A DNA stretch of 32,250 bases from Beijerinckiaceae bacterium (lineage in GTDB: Bacteria > Pseudomonadota > Alphaproteobacteria > Rhizobiales > Beijerinckiaceae), in the NCBI GenBank assembly GCA_947456505.1, contig CANGTC010000025.1:1-32250 (forward strand), read 5' to 3'. The translations under genes were made by a program, and so were the position numbers. Within the stretch, counting starts at the first letter, position 1, and each line of letters opens with the position of its first letter. Shown here in pieces: positions 21,357 to 28,609 of this stretch. Below the pieces are notes generated by a model. It did not search any database and was not told where the DNA came from. It saw only the letters and a list, made by a program, of their open reading frames with translations.

Positions 21357-23513
21357 TCAGTGATCGTTATGCCCGCCGGCGCCATGGCCGGGCGCCGCTG
21401 CGACGCCGGGTTTGTCAGCTGCTGGTGAGTCCACCACCACGGCAGCCGCGCCCTTGACCTCCGCTCCCGTCACCACGACTTCGCCGATCATGAAAGGGTG
21501 TGGCGAGCATGTGTAGGTATAGGTTCCCGGTTTGTTGAAGGTCACCGTCGCAGACTGACCGCCCTCCAGCATGCCGGTGTCCCATCCGCCGCCTTGGGAG
21601 GAGGTGGCGTTGTGGGGGGCTTTACCGGTATTGGCGAAGGTGATCTTCGTTCCCGCCGCCACCGTGATCCGCGCGGGGGCGAAGGAGTAGTCCACAAGGT
21701 TGACCCTGGTGGCGCGCTCAAGCGGGCCTGTCAGACCAATCAGTGTCTGGGGCGGTTTGGGCGCCTCCATGGCCTGCAACCGGTCGCCCGGAGTTCCCTT
21801 GAGCGAGAACACCCAGATCATGTCGCCATTCTGGGACGAGGTCTGGATGGAGACGCCGCCCGAGGCGATGGCGACGAATTGTTCGCCGTCGATTTCATAG
21901 GTGATGGCCGGCGCATCGGCGCCGGCGCCGGTCTGGAATTGCCAGAGCAGGTCGCCGGTCTTGTCATCATAGGCCTGGAAATGACCGTCGGGCTCGCCGT
22001 GGAAGACGAGGCCGCCAGCAGTCGCAAGAGCGCCAGAGCCCTGACCGATGGAGTAGGGCATTTTCTTTTGCCATACGATCTTGTTGGTGCGGGAATCGAC
22101 GGCGGTGAAGGTCCCGGCGTTGCGTGCGCCGATGGGCGGCCCAACGGACTTGCCGGTGCCGCGCAGGATGCGACTTTGGGGACGATCCGCCGCCGTCACA
22201 TAGAAATATCCGGTGCGGTGGCTGTAGGCCATGGGAGCCCAGTTCGGCCCGCCATTGCCGCCCGGCGACATGATCAGTGGCTCGTCATAGATCACGCCGA
22301 AGATGCATTTCGTATTCCAGCCTTCCAGCGGCTGGGGACATTGCGGCATGACCGCGTCGCCACGCGGAATGGGCTGGGTGGGAGCGGTGGCGACGCGCGC
22401 ATCCTGCTCCACCGGCTTCTCGTCGATGCCGATCAGCGGCTTCCCGGTGGCGCGGTCAAGCATGTAGAGCCAGCCTGTTTTGCAGGCCTCCACAACGCCT
22501 TTGCGCTTCTTGCCGTCATAAACCTGTTCGAACAGCACCACGGGGCTCGGGCAATCGAAATCCCAGAGATCGTGATGGACCATCTGGAAATGCCACGCGT
22601 AGGATCCATCAAGCTTCAGCGCGACAATAGAGGAGCTGAAGAGATTGTCGCCAGGGCGGTTGATGCCCATGCCGCCAGCCTCAGGGCCCGGATTGCCCGT
22701 GGAGAAATAAATCATGCCCAGTTCAGGGTCGATGGCGGGGGTGTTCCAGACATTTGATCCGCCGGTGGTCCAGGCCTTGGCCCGTTCGGCATCAGGGTCG
22801 TTGGGAGAGGGCCAGGTGTTGCTGCCGAATTCGCCGGGTGCGGGCACGGTCCACCAGGTCCAGTTGATCTTCCCGGTTTTGGCGTCCACCGCCACGACCT
22901 TGCCGCGCGCGCCGCGATCCCCGCCCGATACGCCCGTATAGAGCACGCCGTTGTGGTAGAGCGGCGCGCTGGTGATCGTATAGCTTTCCTGCCACTTGCC
23001 GATTTCGGACTTCCACAGGCGCTTGCCGGTCCTGGCGTCGAGCGCCACCATGTTGCCGTCCAGCTGACCCATGAAAATCTTGCCTTCGCCAATGGCGAGG
23101 CCGCGATTGTCCCAGCCGCAGCAGATGGTGTTGATGTTCTGCTCGATGTTGGAGCGGTATTCCCAGATCAGCGCGCCGGTTTTGGCGTCAAAGGCGAAGG
23201 CGTCATTGTTGCCGGAGGCGATATACATCACACCGTCCTTCACGATGGGCGTACCTTCGAGCGAATACTTGCCGCCTAGCCCAGACCCCAGATGAACCGC
23301 CCAGGCGGCCTTGAGGTTCTTGACGTTTTTCGTGGTGATCTTTGACAGCGTGGAATAACGGGACGCCGACCAGTCGCCCCCGATGGTCGTCCATTCCCTT
23401 GAGGCGGGTCGGGAGAGGTCGGGCGCCTTCTGGGCCGCCGCCGGTCCTGCCGTAAGTGCGAAAATCCCCATGGCGAAAAGTCGAACGAACGCCCCGATCC
23501 CCATGCGCTTCAT
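21357..23513 (-). CDS. PQQ dehydrogenase fused to a C-terminal cupredoxin domain (copy 3)
   Basis: The 718-residue exported protein has a leader (1-28) and a quinoprotein domain to about residue 580, with vicinal C131-C132 (TICCGWDNRG), D199 in SGGDRGARG, N274 in STGNPGPEAGG, and D318-x-D320 in HHDLWDFDCP. HHDLWDFD recalls glucose-dehydrogenase-type quinoproteins, where D-x-D occurs without known lanthanide use. Residues 604-683 form a blue-copper fold: H634 in KAPHNAT and C669, H672 and M675 in YTCSPHPFM make a type 1 copper site. A His-rich tail (GHGAGGHNDH) follows. The copper domain probably takes electrons directly from PQQ, replacing a separate cytochrome. An internal ATG at 23504 is an alternative start. 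Monocistronic as far as seen. Confidence 0.92.
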   Translation of the reverse strand: MKRMGIGAFVRLFAMGIFALTAGPAAAQKAPDLSRPASREWTTIGGDWSASRYSTLSKITTKNVKNLKAAWAVHLGSGLGGKYSLEGTPIVKDGVMYIASGNNDAFAFDAKTGALIWEYRSNIEQNINTICCGWDNRGLAIGEGKIFMGQLDGNMVALDARTGKRLWKSEIGKWQESYTITSAPLYHNGVLYTGVSGGDRGARGKVVAVDAKTGKINWTWWTVPAPGEFGSNTWPSPNDPDAERAKAWTTGGSNVWNTPAIDPELGMIYFSTGNPGPEAGGMGINRPGDNLFSSSIVALKLDGSYAWHFQMVHHDLWDFDCPSPVVLFEQVYDGKKRKGVVEACKTGWLYMLDRATGKPLIGIDEKPVEQDARVATAPTQPIPRGDAVMPQCPQPLEGWNTKCIFGVIYDEPLIMSPGGNGGPNWAPMAYSHRTGYFYVTAADRPQSRILRGTGKSVGPPIGARNAGTFTAVDSRTNKIVWQKKMPYSIGQGSGALATAGGLVFHGEPDGHFQAYDDKTGDLLWQFQTGAGADAPAITYEIDGEQFVAIASGGVSIQTSSQNGDMIWVFSLKGTPGDRLQAMEAPKPPQTLIGLTGPLERATRVNLVDYSFAPARITVAAGTKITFANTGKAPHNATSSQGGGWDTGMLEGGQSATVTFNKPGTYTYTCSPHPFMIGEVVVTGAEVKGAAAVVVDSPAADKPGVAAAPGHGAGGHNDH

Positions 23514-24127
23514 CCTTTTTCTTCTTTGGTCCTTCGAGGGACCGGGAGGCATGATAGCCGACAGTCGCATATCGCAAGCGCCGTGCCCTTGAATGTGGTC
23601 CCTTGACGCTCAAATTTCAAGCCTGAAATAGGCTCCGTAAGGAGCCCTCCATTGCTTGATTTGGGGCGCCAGGCATCAGCTTTAAAAATCCGGCGGGGTA
23701 TAAAACACCCTTTCAATCAGGGGGGTAACCCATGGTGGCCAAGGCTTTGAAAGCAACCGGATTGGCGGTCGACGCCCCTGTCATGGCGAGCGAGCCAGAC
23801 GCCCGCGCGGGGGATCTATGTCCGCGTCGGAATCGATGCGCCGCCCATGACCTATGAGGTCGACGGCAACCAATATGTCGCCATAGCCACGGGTTTGACG
23901 GGCGATCAGATGGCAAGGCTCGGGCGGCCCCCCGAAATGAGGGATATGGCGAAGAACACCAGAATGATCTTCGTTTTCGTCTTGCTTAGCGGCAGAACTG
24001 CCCCAGGATCGCCGACAAAACGCGCGCCGAGGGATCGGATTGGCGTCACGCCTCTTGCCGCGCCGCCTATTGCGGGTAAATTGAGGCGCCGGCCCAGACA
24101 TAAGAGACCGGATCGGAGGAGCCCATC
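23514..24127. other. Intergenic region between divergent PQQ dehydrogenases
   Basis: This 614-bp gap contains the decayed PQQ dehydrogenase 3' remnant at 23811-23990 and, before it, a short frame from an ATG at 23732 (41 codons) with a GGGGGGT ribosome-like site. I cannot assign that frame. It may be the surviving start of the same lost gene after an internal deletion. Just before 24128 is the GGAGG site of PQQ dehydrogenase copy 4. Confidence 0.55.
23811..23990 (+). pseudogene. Remnant of a PQQ dehydrogenase C-terminus
   Basis: The plus-strand frame reads GIYVRVGIDAPPMTYEVDG, then NQYVAIATGL, and later TRMIFVFVL. This matches the end of the intact copy downstream, which reads NAPPMTFEVGG, KQYLAILSGL and TMLWVFGL at similar spacing. 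The rest of the dehydrogenase is missing, and no stop follows the expected C-terminus, so it is a decayed fragment. It lies 138 bases upstream of copy 4 and in the same direction, suggesting a former tandem copy or a recombination scar. The exact left edge is uncertain. Confidence 0.7.
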
Positions 24128-25858
24128 ATGTCTCGATCCAAATTGCGATCCCTCACCCCCTCACGCGCCGCCTTGCTTGCGACTGGCGCGCTCGCTGCTG
24201 TGATGCTCGCCGCACCGGCTCTCGCCGCCGAGGTGACGCCACAACGGCTCGCCAATCCGGAGCCCGGCAACTGGCTGATGAACCATCGCACCTATGACGG
24301 CCAGCGGTTCTCGCCACTTGAAAAGATCAACAAGCAGAATGTGAAGGGCCTGAAGCTCGCTTATGCCGTGGCCATCGGCGGCGCCTCGCCCAACGAAAAC
24401 CTTCAGGCGACCCCGCTGGTCGAAGACGGCTATATGTATCTCGTTGACCAATGGGGCGTCGTCTACAAGATCGACGTGCGCTCCGGGGAGACCGGGCGCA
24501 TTCTCTGGCGCATGGATCCCGGTCAGGAGAAGCTTCCTCTTTCCAATCGTGGCGCGGCCCTTTGGGGCAATCTGGTGATCTCGGTCGCCAATAGTCCTTC
24601 GCGGGTCATCGCCACCAACAAGGACACCGGCAAGGTGGTCTGGGAGACCAATCTTCACGATCAGCCGGACCTGCAGATCACCGCAGCCCCTCTGGCGATC
24701 AAGGACAAGATCTTGATCGGCGCCGCAGGCGGCGACCGGGGCGTGCGTGACTGGATCGCCAGTCTGGACGCCGCCACCGGCAAGGAGGTCTGGCGGCGCT
24801 ACATCATCCCGGCGCCGGGCGAGCCGGGCAGCGAGACCTGGAAAGACAAGAACAACGCCTCGAAAACGGGCGGCGGCGCCATGTGGGTGACAGGCACCTA
24901 TGATGTCGCGACCAACCAGACGATCTGGGGCTCGGGCAATCCAGTTCCCATGTTCGACCCCACCTATCGCCCCGGCGACAACCTCTTCACCAACAGCGCC
25001 ATTTCCTACAATCCGGACGATGGCAAGATGAACTGGTACTTCCAGTTCACGCCCGGCGATATGTGGGACTATGATGAGGTCGGCAGCCACATCATGTTCG
25101 ACGCGACCATGAATGGGCAGAAACGGACGCTGGTGACCCATTCCGGCCGCAATGGCTTCCTCTATACCTATGAGCGCGCAAACGGCCAGTCGCTGCTCGC
25201 CAAGCCCTATCTGGACAATGTGAACTGGACCAAGGGCATTGACCAGAAAACCGGCAAGCCGCTCGACTACGATCCGACCAAGGATATCCAGACCTATGCG
25301 GGCGTCGCCAACCAGACGCCAGACAAGCCGACCCGGAAAATGTGCCCGTCCCCATCGGGCGGTAACAATTTCTGGCCCTCGAGCTACAGCCAGCGCACCA
25401 AGATGGTCTATATCCCCGCGCTGACAGTCTGCGCCGACATTACCCTGCGCCCCGAGCTCAGCAACAAGGCGGGGGACTGGAAGGGCGGCGCCTATAAGGT
25501 TGCGGAGCGCTGGGAGACCGAATTCTCCATCGCCGATCCGCTGACCGGCGACATCAAGAAGAAAGTGAAGATCCCCTATGCGGATTATTCGGGGGCGCTG
25601 TCGACCGCCGGTGGGCTGGTCTTCACCGGCTTCAACGACGGCTCCTTCATCGCCTTTGATGACGAGACGCTGGAGCAGGTCTGGAAGATCAATGTGGGAA
25701 CGGGCTTCAATGCGCCGCCCATGACATTCGAGGTCGGCGGCAAGCAATATCTCGCGATCCTCTCGGGCCTCAGCCCCATCGCTCGCGGCAAGAACGTCAA
25801 CTCGCCGGAGTTGAAAGAACAGCGCAACCAGACCATGCTATGGGTCTTCGGGCTCTGA
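24128..25858 (+). CDS. PQQ-dependent dehydrogenase without vicinal cysteines (copy 4)
   Basis: The 576-residue quinoprotein has a Sec leader (1-34, ending ALAAE) and propeller motifs such as DAATGKEVW. Active-site residues include D203 in AGGDRGVRD, N271 in WGSGNPVPM and D314-x-D316 in MWDYDEVG, the second Asp being the position used as a lanthanide ligand in XoxF and ExaF. The site of the usual Cys-Cys pair reads EKLPLSNRG, so the vicinal disulfide is absent. The ATG has a GGAGG site 8 bases upstream. A hairpin and a cytochrome c gene follow. The substrate is unknown; low similarity in the cap region to copies 1-3 suggests a different substrate. Confidence 0.92.
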   Translation: MSRSKLRSLTPSRAALLATGALAAVMLAAPALAAEVTPQRLANPEPGNWLMNHRTYDGQRFSPLEKINKQNVKGLKLAYAVAIGGASPNENLQATPLVEDGYMYLVDQWGVVYKIDVRSGETGRILWRMDPGQEKLPLSNRGAALWGNLVISVANSPSRVIATNKDTGKVVWETNLHDQPDLQITAAPLAIKDKILIGAAGGDRGVRDWIASLDAATGKEVWRRYIIPAPGEPGSETWKDKNNASKTGGGAMWVTGTYDVATNQTIWGSGNPVPMFDPTYRPGDNLFTNSAISYNPDDGKMNWYFQFTPGDMWDYDEVGSHIMFDATMNGQKRTLVTHSGRNGFLYTYERANGQSLLAKPYLDNVNWTKGIDQKTGKPLDYDPTKDIQTYAGVANQTPDKPTRKMCPSPSGGNNFWPSSYSQRTKMVYIPALTVCADITLRPELSNKAGDWKGGAYKVAERWETEFSIADPLTGDIKKKVKIPYADYSGALSTAGGLVFTGFNDGSFIAFDDETLEQVWKINVGTGFNAPPMTFEVGGKQYLAILSGLSPIARGKNVNSPELKEQRNQTMLWVFGL

Positions 25859-25867
25859 GCTCCACCC

Positions 25868-25905
25868 TCCGACGCGGGGTTGCAAATCCGTGTCCCCGCG
25901 TCGGA
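25868..25905 (+). terminator. Long hairpin between PQQ dehydrogenase copy 4 and its cytochrome
   Basis: A perfect 12-bp stem (TCCGACGCGGGG with CCCCGCGTCGGA at 25894-25905) encloses a 14-base loop. No T-tract follows, so it is more likely a partial terminator or a 3' stabiliser that sets the ratio of dehydrogenase to cytochrome. Confidence 0.65.
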
Positions 25906-25939
25906 ACAGATTTATCCATGCAAGGATTTGGTCGCTGCT

Positions 25940-26374
25940 ATGAAATCCGGACGCCTCTCATACGCCTTGCTGTCAGCCGTTTTTTGTCTGGCCAGCGTCT
26001 CCGTTTCGACCCCGACGAGCGCGCAGGACGTCTCCTTTGGGCAACGCCTGTTTCAGGACAAGGCGGACTGCAAATTCTGCCATGGCGCTGAAGGCGATGG
26101 GCGCGGCGATCCGCGCTCCCCAGGCGCCGCCGCCAACTTGCGCCAGACCATGCTCAACAAGCTACAGCTCGCCGAGGTGATCGCCTGCGGGCGCCCCGGC
26201 ACGGAAATGCCCCATTTCGACAAATACGCCTATGACGATGATACGCCCTGTTATGGCATGAAATCCGCGGATGTAGGCTCAGACCGGCCCCCCGATCCTC
26301 ATTCGACGCCTTTGACGCGTCGCGAGATAGAAGCGGTCGCTGACTATATTCTGGGCGCTTTTGCAGGCAAGTGA
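25940..26374 (+). CDS. Cytochrome c following PQQ dehydrogenase copy 4
   Basis: The 144-residue exported monohaem cytochrome has a Sec leader (about 1-28, ending TSAQ), CKFCH followed by GAEGDGRGDPRSPGAA, then VIACGRPGTEMPHFDKYAY, a DTPCYGM stretch and a closing REIEAVADYIL. This pattern is unlike the two short cytochromes at 5507 and 20979 and looks like a separate family of cytochromes beside quinoproteins. The likely axial Met is in GTEMP. I chose the ATG at 25940; an in-frame TTG at 25880 would fall inside the hairpin. AAGGA lies 13 bases upstream. Probably the electron acceptor for copy 4. Confidence 0.85.
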   Translation: MKSGRLSYALLSAVFCLASVSVSTPTSAQDVSFGQRLFQDKADCKFCHGAEGDGRGDPRSPGAAANLRQTMLNKLQLAEVIACGRPGTEMPHFDKYAYDDDTPCYGMKSADVGSDRPPDPHSTPLTRREIEAVADYILGAFAGK

Positions 26375-26381
26375 GCGCCGA

Positions 26382-26398
26382 GCGTTCGTCCTTTTTTA
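26382..26398 (+). terminator. Weak T-tract terminator candidate
   Basis: After the cytochrome stop a short inverted repeat (CGA-GCGT-TCG) is followed by TCCTTTTTT. The stem is only three bases, so this is a weak candidate. A second loose hairpin lies at 26441-26463, before the convergent FAD gene. Confidence 0.25.
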
Positions 26399-26493
26399 TG
26401 GCGCGCTTCAAGGGCTTTAGCGACATGTATGCATCGAGTAGAGAGGCTTTGTCGGCTTCTCTCCCTTAAGCGATCAGCGTAGCGCCTTCTGCT

Positions 26494-28248
26494 TCAGGCG
26501 CGCCGTGGTTCCTTGGCCGCGTTTGTTCCGGCTATGAAGCCTTGGCATGTAGCGCGCGCCAGTCCATGCAAACTGAAGCCGCCTGCGGACTCGCCACCGC
26601 AATAGAGACCGGGAATGACTTCCCCGGCCATATCGACGACCTGACATTTTGCGTTGATGCGAAGGCCAGCGCGCGTGTCATGGAGGACAGGCGTCGCCCA
26701 AGCGGCGTAAAATGGCGCTTTGGCGATTTTATAGAGTGGTTTGGGCTTGCCAAAATCATCATCCTTGCCGGAATCGACGAAGGAATTGTAACGCGCGACT
26801 TCGGCTTCCAGGTTTTCAGGCGGCATCGGCAGGCGTTGATATTTCATTTTGATTTTCTGCGCGAGCTCACCCAGCGTGTTGGCGCTGAAGAAGAAGCCAT
26901 TGGCGGGATCCGTGTTGGGAGGATTCACATCCCACTTTTCACGCGTCACCGCATCGGCGTCGAAGATGGCCCAGATTGGGCCGCCGCCATTATGACCATC
27001 GCCAATGCCCGCCATGGCGGCGTTGAGATAATTTCGCGGGTTCCATTTCAGATTCTTGGCGTTGAGATAAGAGTTCGGCACGTAATCTTTATTGACGCCA
27101 TAATTGTCCGAGGCGAATTGTGGTCCCGTTTCATCATAAAAGCGTTTTCCTAGCATATTGACGGTAATGACATCCTGCCAATCCTTCACGGGGAGGCCCG
27201 TCGCGCGGGCTTTGTCAAAGACCTCGCTACCCGGAAAGAAGCGGAGATTCACATAGCCATATTGTCCACCAATGGTTCCTGGCTTTGTGATGCCGGATCC
27301 AAATTCCCCGGTGTTGTTGGCAAGTCCCCAAAGGGCGGCGCCGATCTCCATGCCGGCTATTTCGCCGCTAGCGTCCTGGTAAGACCATGGGGTGCCAGCT
27401 ACGCCGCAATATTCCTCGGTCAGTCGCGGATCGAACATGCGCCGGAACTGGACATTGGAGGTTGACCCGCCTGTCCCCAGAATAACCGCCTTGCGCGCCC
27501 TTATATGGACAGGACGTCCATTGGCTTCAGCCATGATCCCCGTCACCGGTCCCGATTTCCCATTCTGGCGATGAATTGATTTCATCTTGTGGGAGGTGAG
27601 GATTTTAATGCCCGCTTTTCGCGCGGCTGCGATCAACGGGTGCATCAGGCCATTGCCCGTGGAAATCGTCAGCCTGTCTTCAGGTTTGGCCGGTTTGCCG
27701 GTCTGAATGAGGGGCCAGTCCACGGGGGCGCAGTGCATTTCCCTCGGCACTGAAGAGCCGACCGAATTTCCGCCACGCGTATCAGGCGCCTTGTCCACGA
27801 GGACGACGCCGTGCGAAACCAGAAAGTCATGGGTGGCGACGTTATTGTCAGCGTAGGCGCGTATGATTTCCCGGTCGTTGAAACGATAATCTGTGGAGCC
27901 ATTGGCGCTTGTCACCGACCAGTCGGTCAGATCCTGGAAGAGGAGATCCGGGGAGTCTTTCACGCCCCACTTTTTCTGGAAACTGGTCCCGCCGCCAAGG
28001 GGAAGATTGCCGCCGCTGCAGATCGCATGGCCACCCAGATGACTTTCTGCTTCGACGAGGATGACCTTCGACCCGGCCTCGTGCGCGACGAGCGCAGCCG
28101 GCAGGCCTGTGGCGCCCGCGCCGATCACGACTATATCCGCGTCATAATCCCATTTTACAGTGCGTTTCGTTTGCGCTTGAGCGGGCGCGGCGGTCAGCGC
28201 CGCTACGCCAGCGCCGCCAGCGAGCAATTTACGTCGGTCGATGGTCAT
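26494..28248 (-). CDS. Tat-exported FAD-dependent oxidoreductase (fumarate reductase / flavocytochrome c family)
   Basis: The 584-residue product begins with a twin-arginine leader (IDRRKLLAGG, cleavage near residue 26). An FAD-binding motif GAGATG (43-48), the VEAESHLGGHAICSGGN segment, GTGGSTSNVQFRRMF in the middle and the closing GLYCGGESAGGFSLHG follow, as in FAD-binding-2 proteins such as fumarate reductase flavoproteins and ketosteroid dehydrogenases. It lacks a haem motif. I chose the ATG at 28248 because AGGAGGA lies 7 bases before it. The substrate is not determinable. It is divergent from the peptide-binding lipoprotein gene, sharing a 361-bp regulatory region with a palindrome. Confidence 0.88.
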   Translation of the reverse strand: MTIDRRKLLAGGAGVAALTAAPAQAQTKRTVKWDYDADIVVIGAGATGLPAALVAHEAGSKVILVEAESHLGGHAICSGGNLPLGGGTSFQKKWGVKDSPDLLFQDLTDWSVTSANGSTDYRFNDREIIRAYADNNVATHDFLVSHGVVLVDKAPDTRGGNSVGSSVPREMHCAPVDWPLIQTGKPAKPEDRLTISTGNGLMHPLIAAARKAGIKILTSHKMKSIHRQNGKSGPVTGIMAEANGRPVHIRARKAVILGTGGSTSNVQFRRMFDPRLTEEYCGVAGTPWSYQDASGEIAGMEIGAALWGLANNTGEFGSGITKPGTIGGQYGYVNLRFFPGSEVFDKARATGLPVKDWQDVITVNMLGKRFYDETGPQFASDNYGVNKDYVPNSYLNAKNLKWNPRNYLNAAMAGIGDGHNGGGPIWAIFDADAVTREKWDVNPPNTDPANGFFFSANTLGELAQKIKMKYQRLPMPPENLEAEVARYNSFVDSGKDDDFGKPKPLYKIAKAPFYAAWATPVLHDTRAGLRINAKCQVVDMAGEVIPGLYCGGESAGGFSLHGLARATCQGFIAGTNAAKEPRRA

Positions 28249-28609
28249 CCCGTGTCCTCCTGACATCTTGCGCACTTTTTCTCGGGGCGCTGCTTTGGAG
28301 TATAGGGACCGTTATCGCCTGCGATCAAGCGTTTGCTGGGGGCTTTGTTTTGCGCCGGCGCAAATCGGCTCGCCGCCCGGGTCGCTTCCCGAAGCCTGCG
28401 GTAGATGTTGAAACGTCGATGCGCGAGGGGCCCCGGTAAAGAACACGGGAGTTAAAAACAAGGGAATTCAAACAAGAAGATTTCATAAGCTCTTTCTGCG
28501 CGCATCAGCTTGATATAAACTTGAATACGCCTTCAAAAACCCGACGCGCAGCCTATGCGTCACCGTTTTCAATGGAAGGGGGCGATAGGTCAGCGAGGTT
28601 GTCGACATC
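28249..28609. other. Divergent intergenic region, 361 bp
   Basis: This region separates the FAD oxidoreductase (minus) and the peptide-type binding lipoprotein (plus). It contains the palindrome at 28349-28364. The right half is less GC-rich than its surroundings and probably holds the plus-strand promoter, but I could not assign -35/-10 boxes with confidence. No gene is seen. Confidence 0.55.
28349..28364. promoter_or_regulatory. Palindromic candidate operator TTTGCGCCGGCGCAAA
   Basis: A perfect 16-bp palindrome lies 101 bases upstream of the FAD oxidoreductase start and 246 bases upstream of the lipoprotein start. It fits the same TnTGCG-N4-CGCAnA pattern as the site at 8092-8107. Confidence 0.45.
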
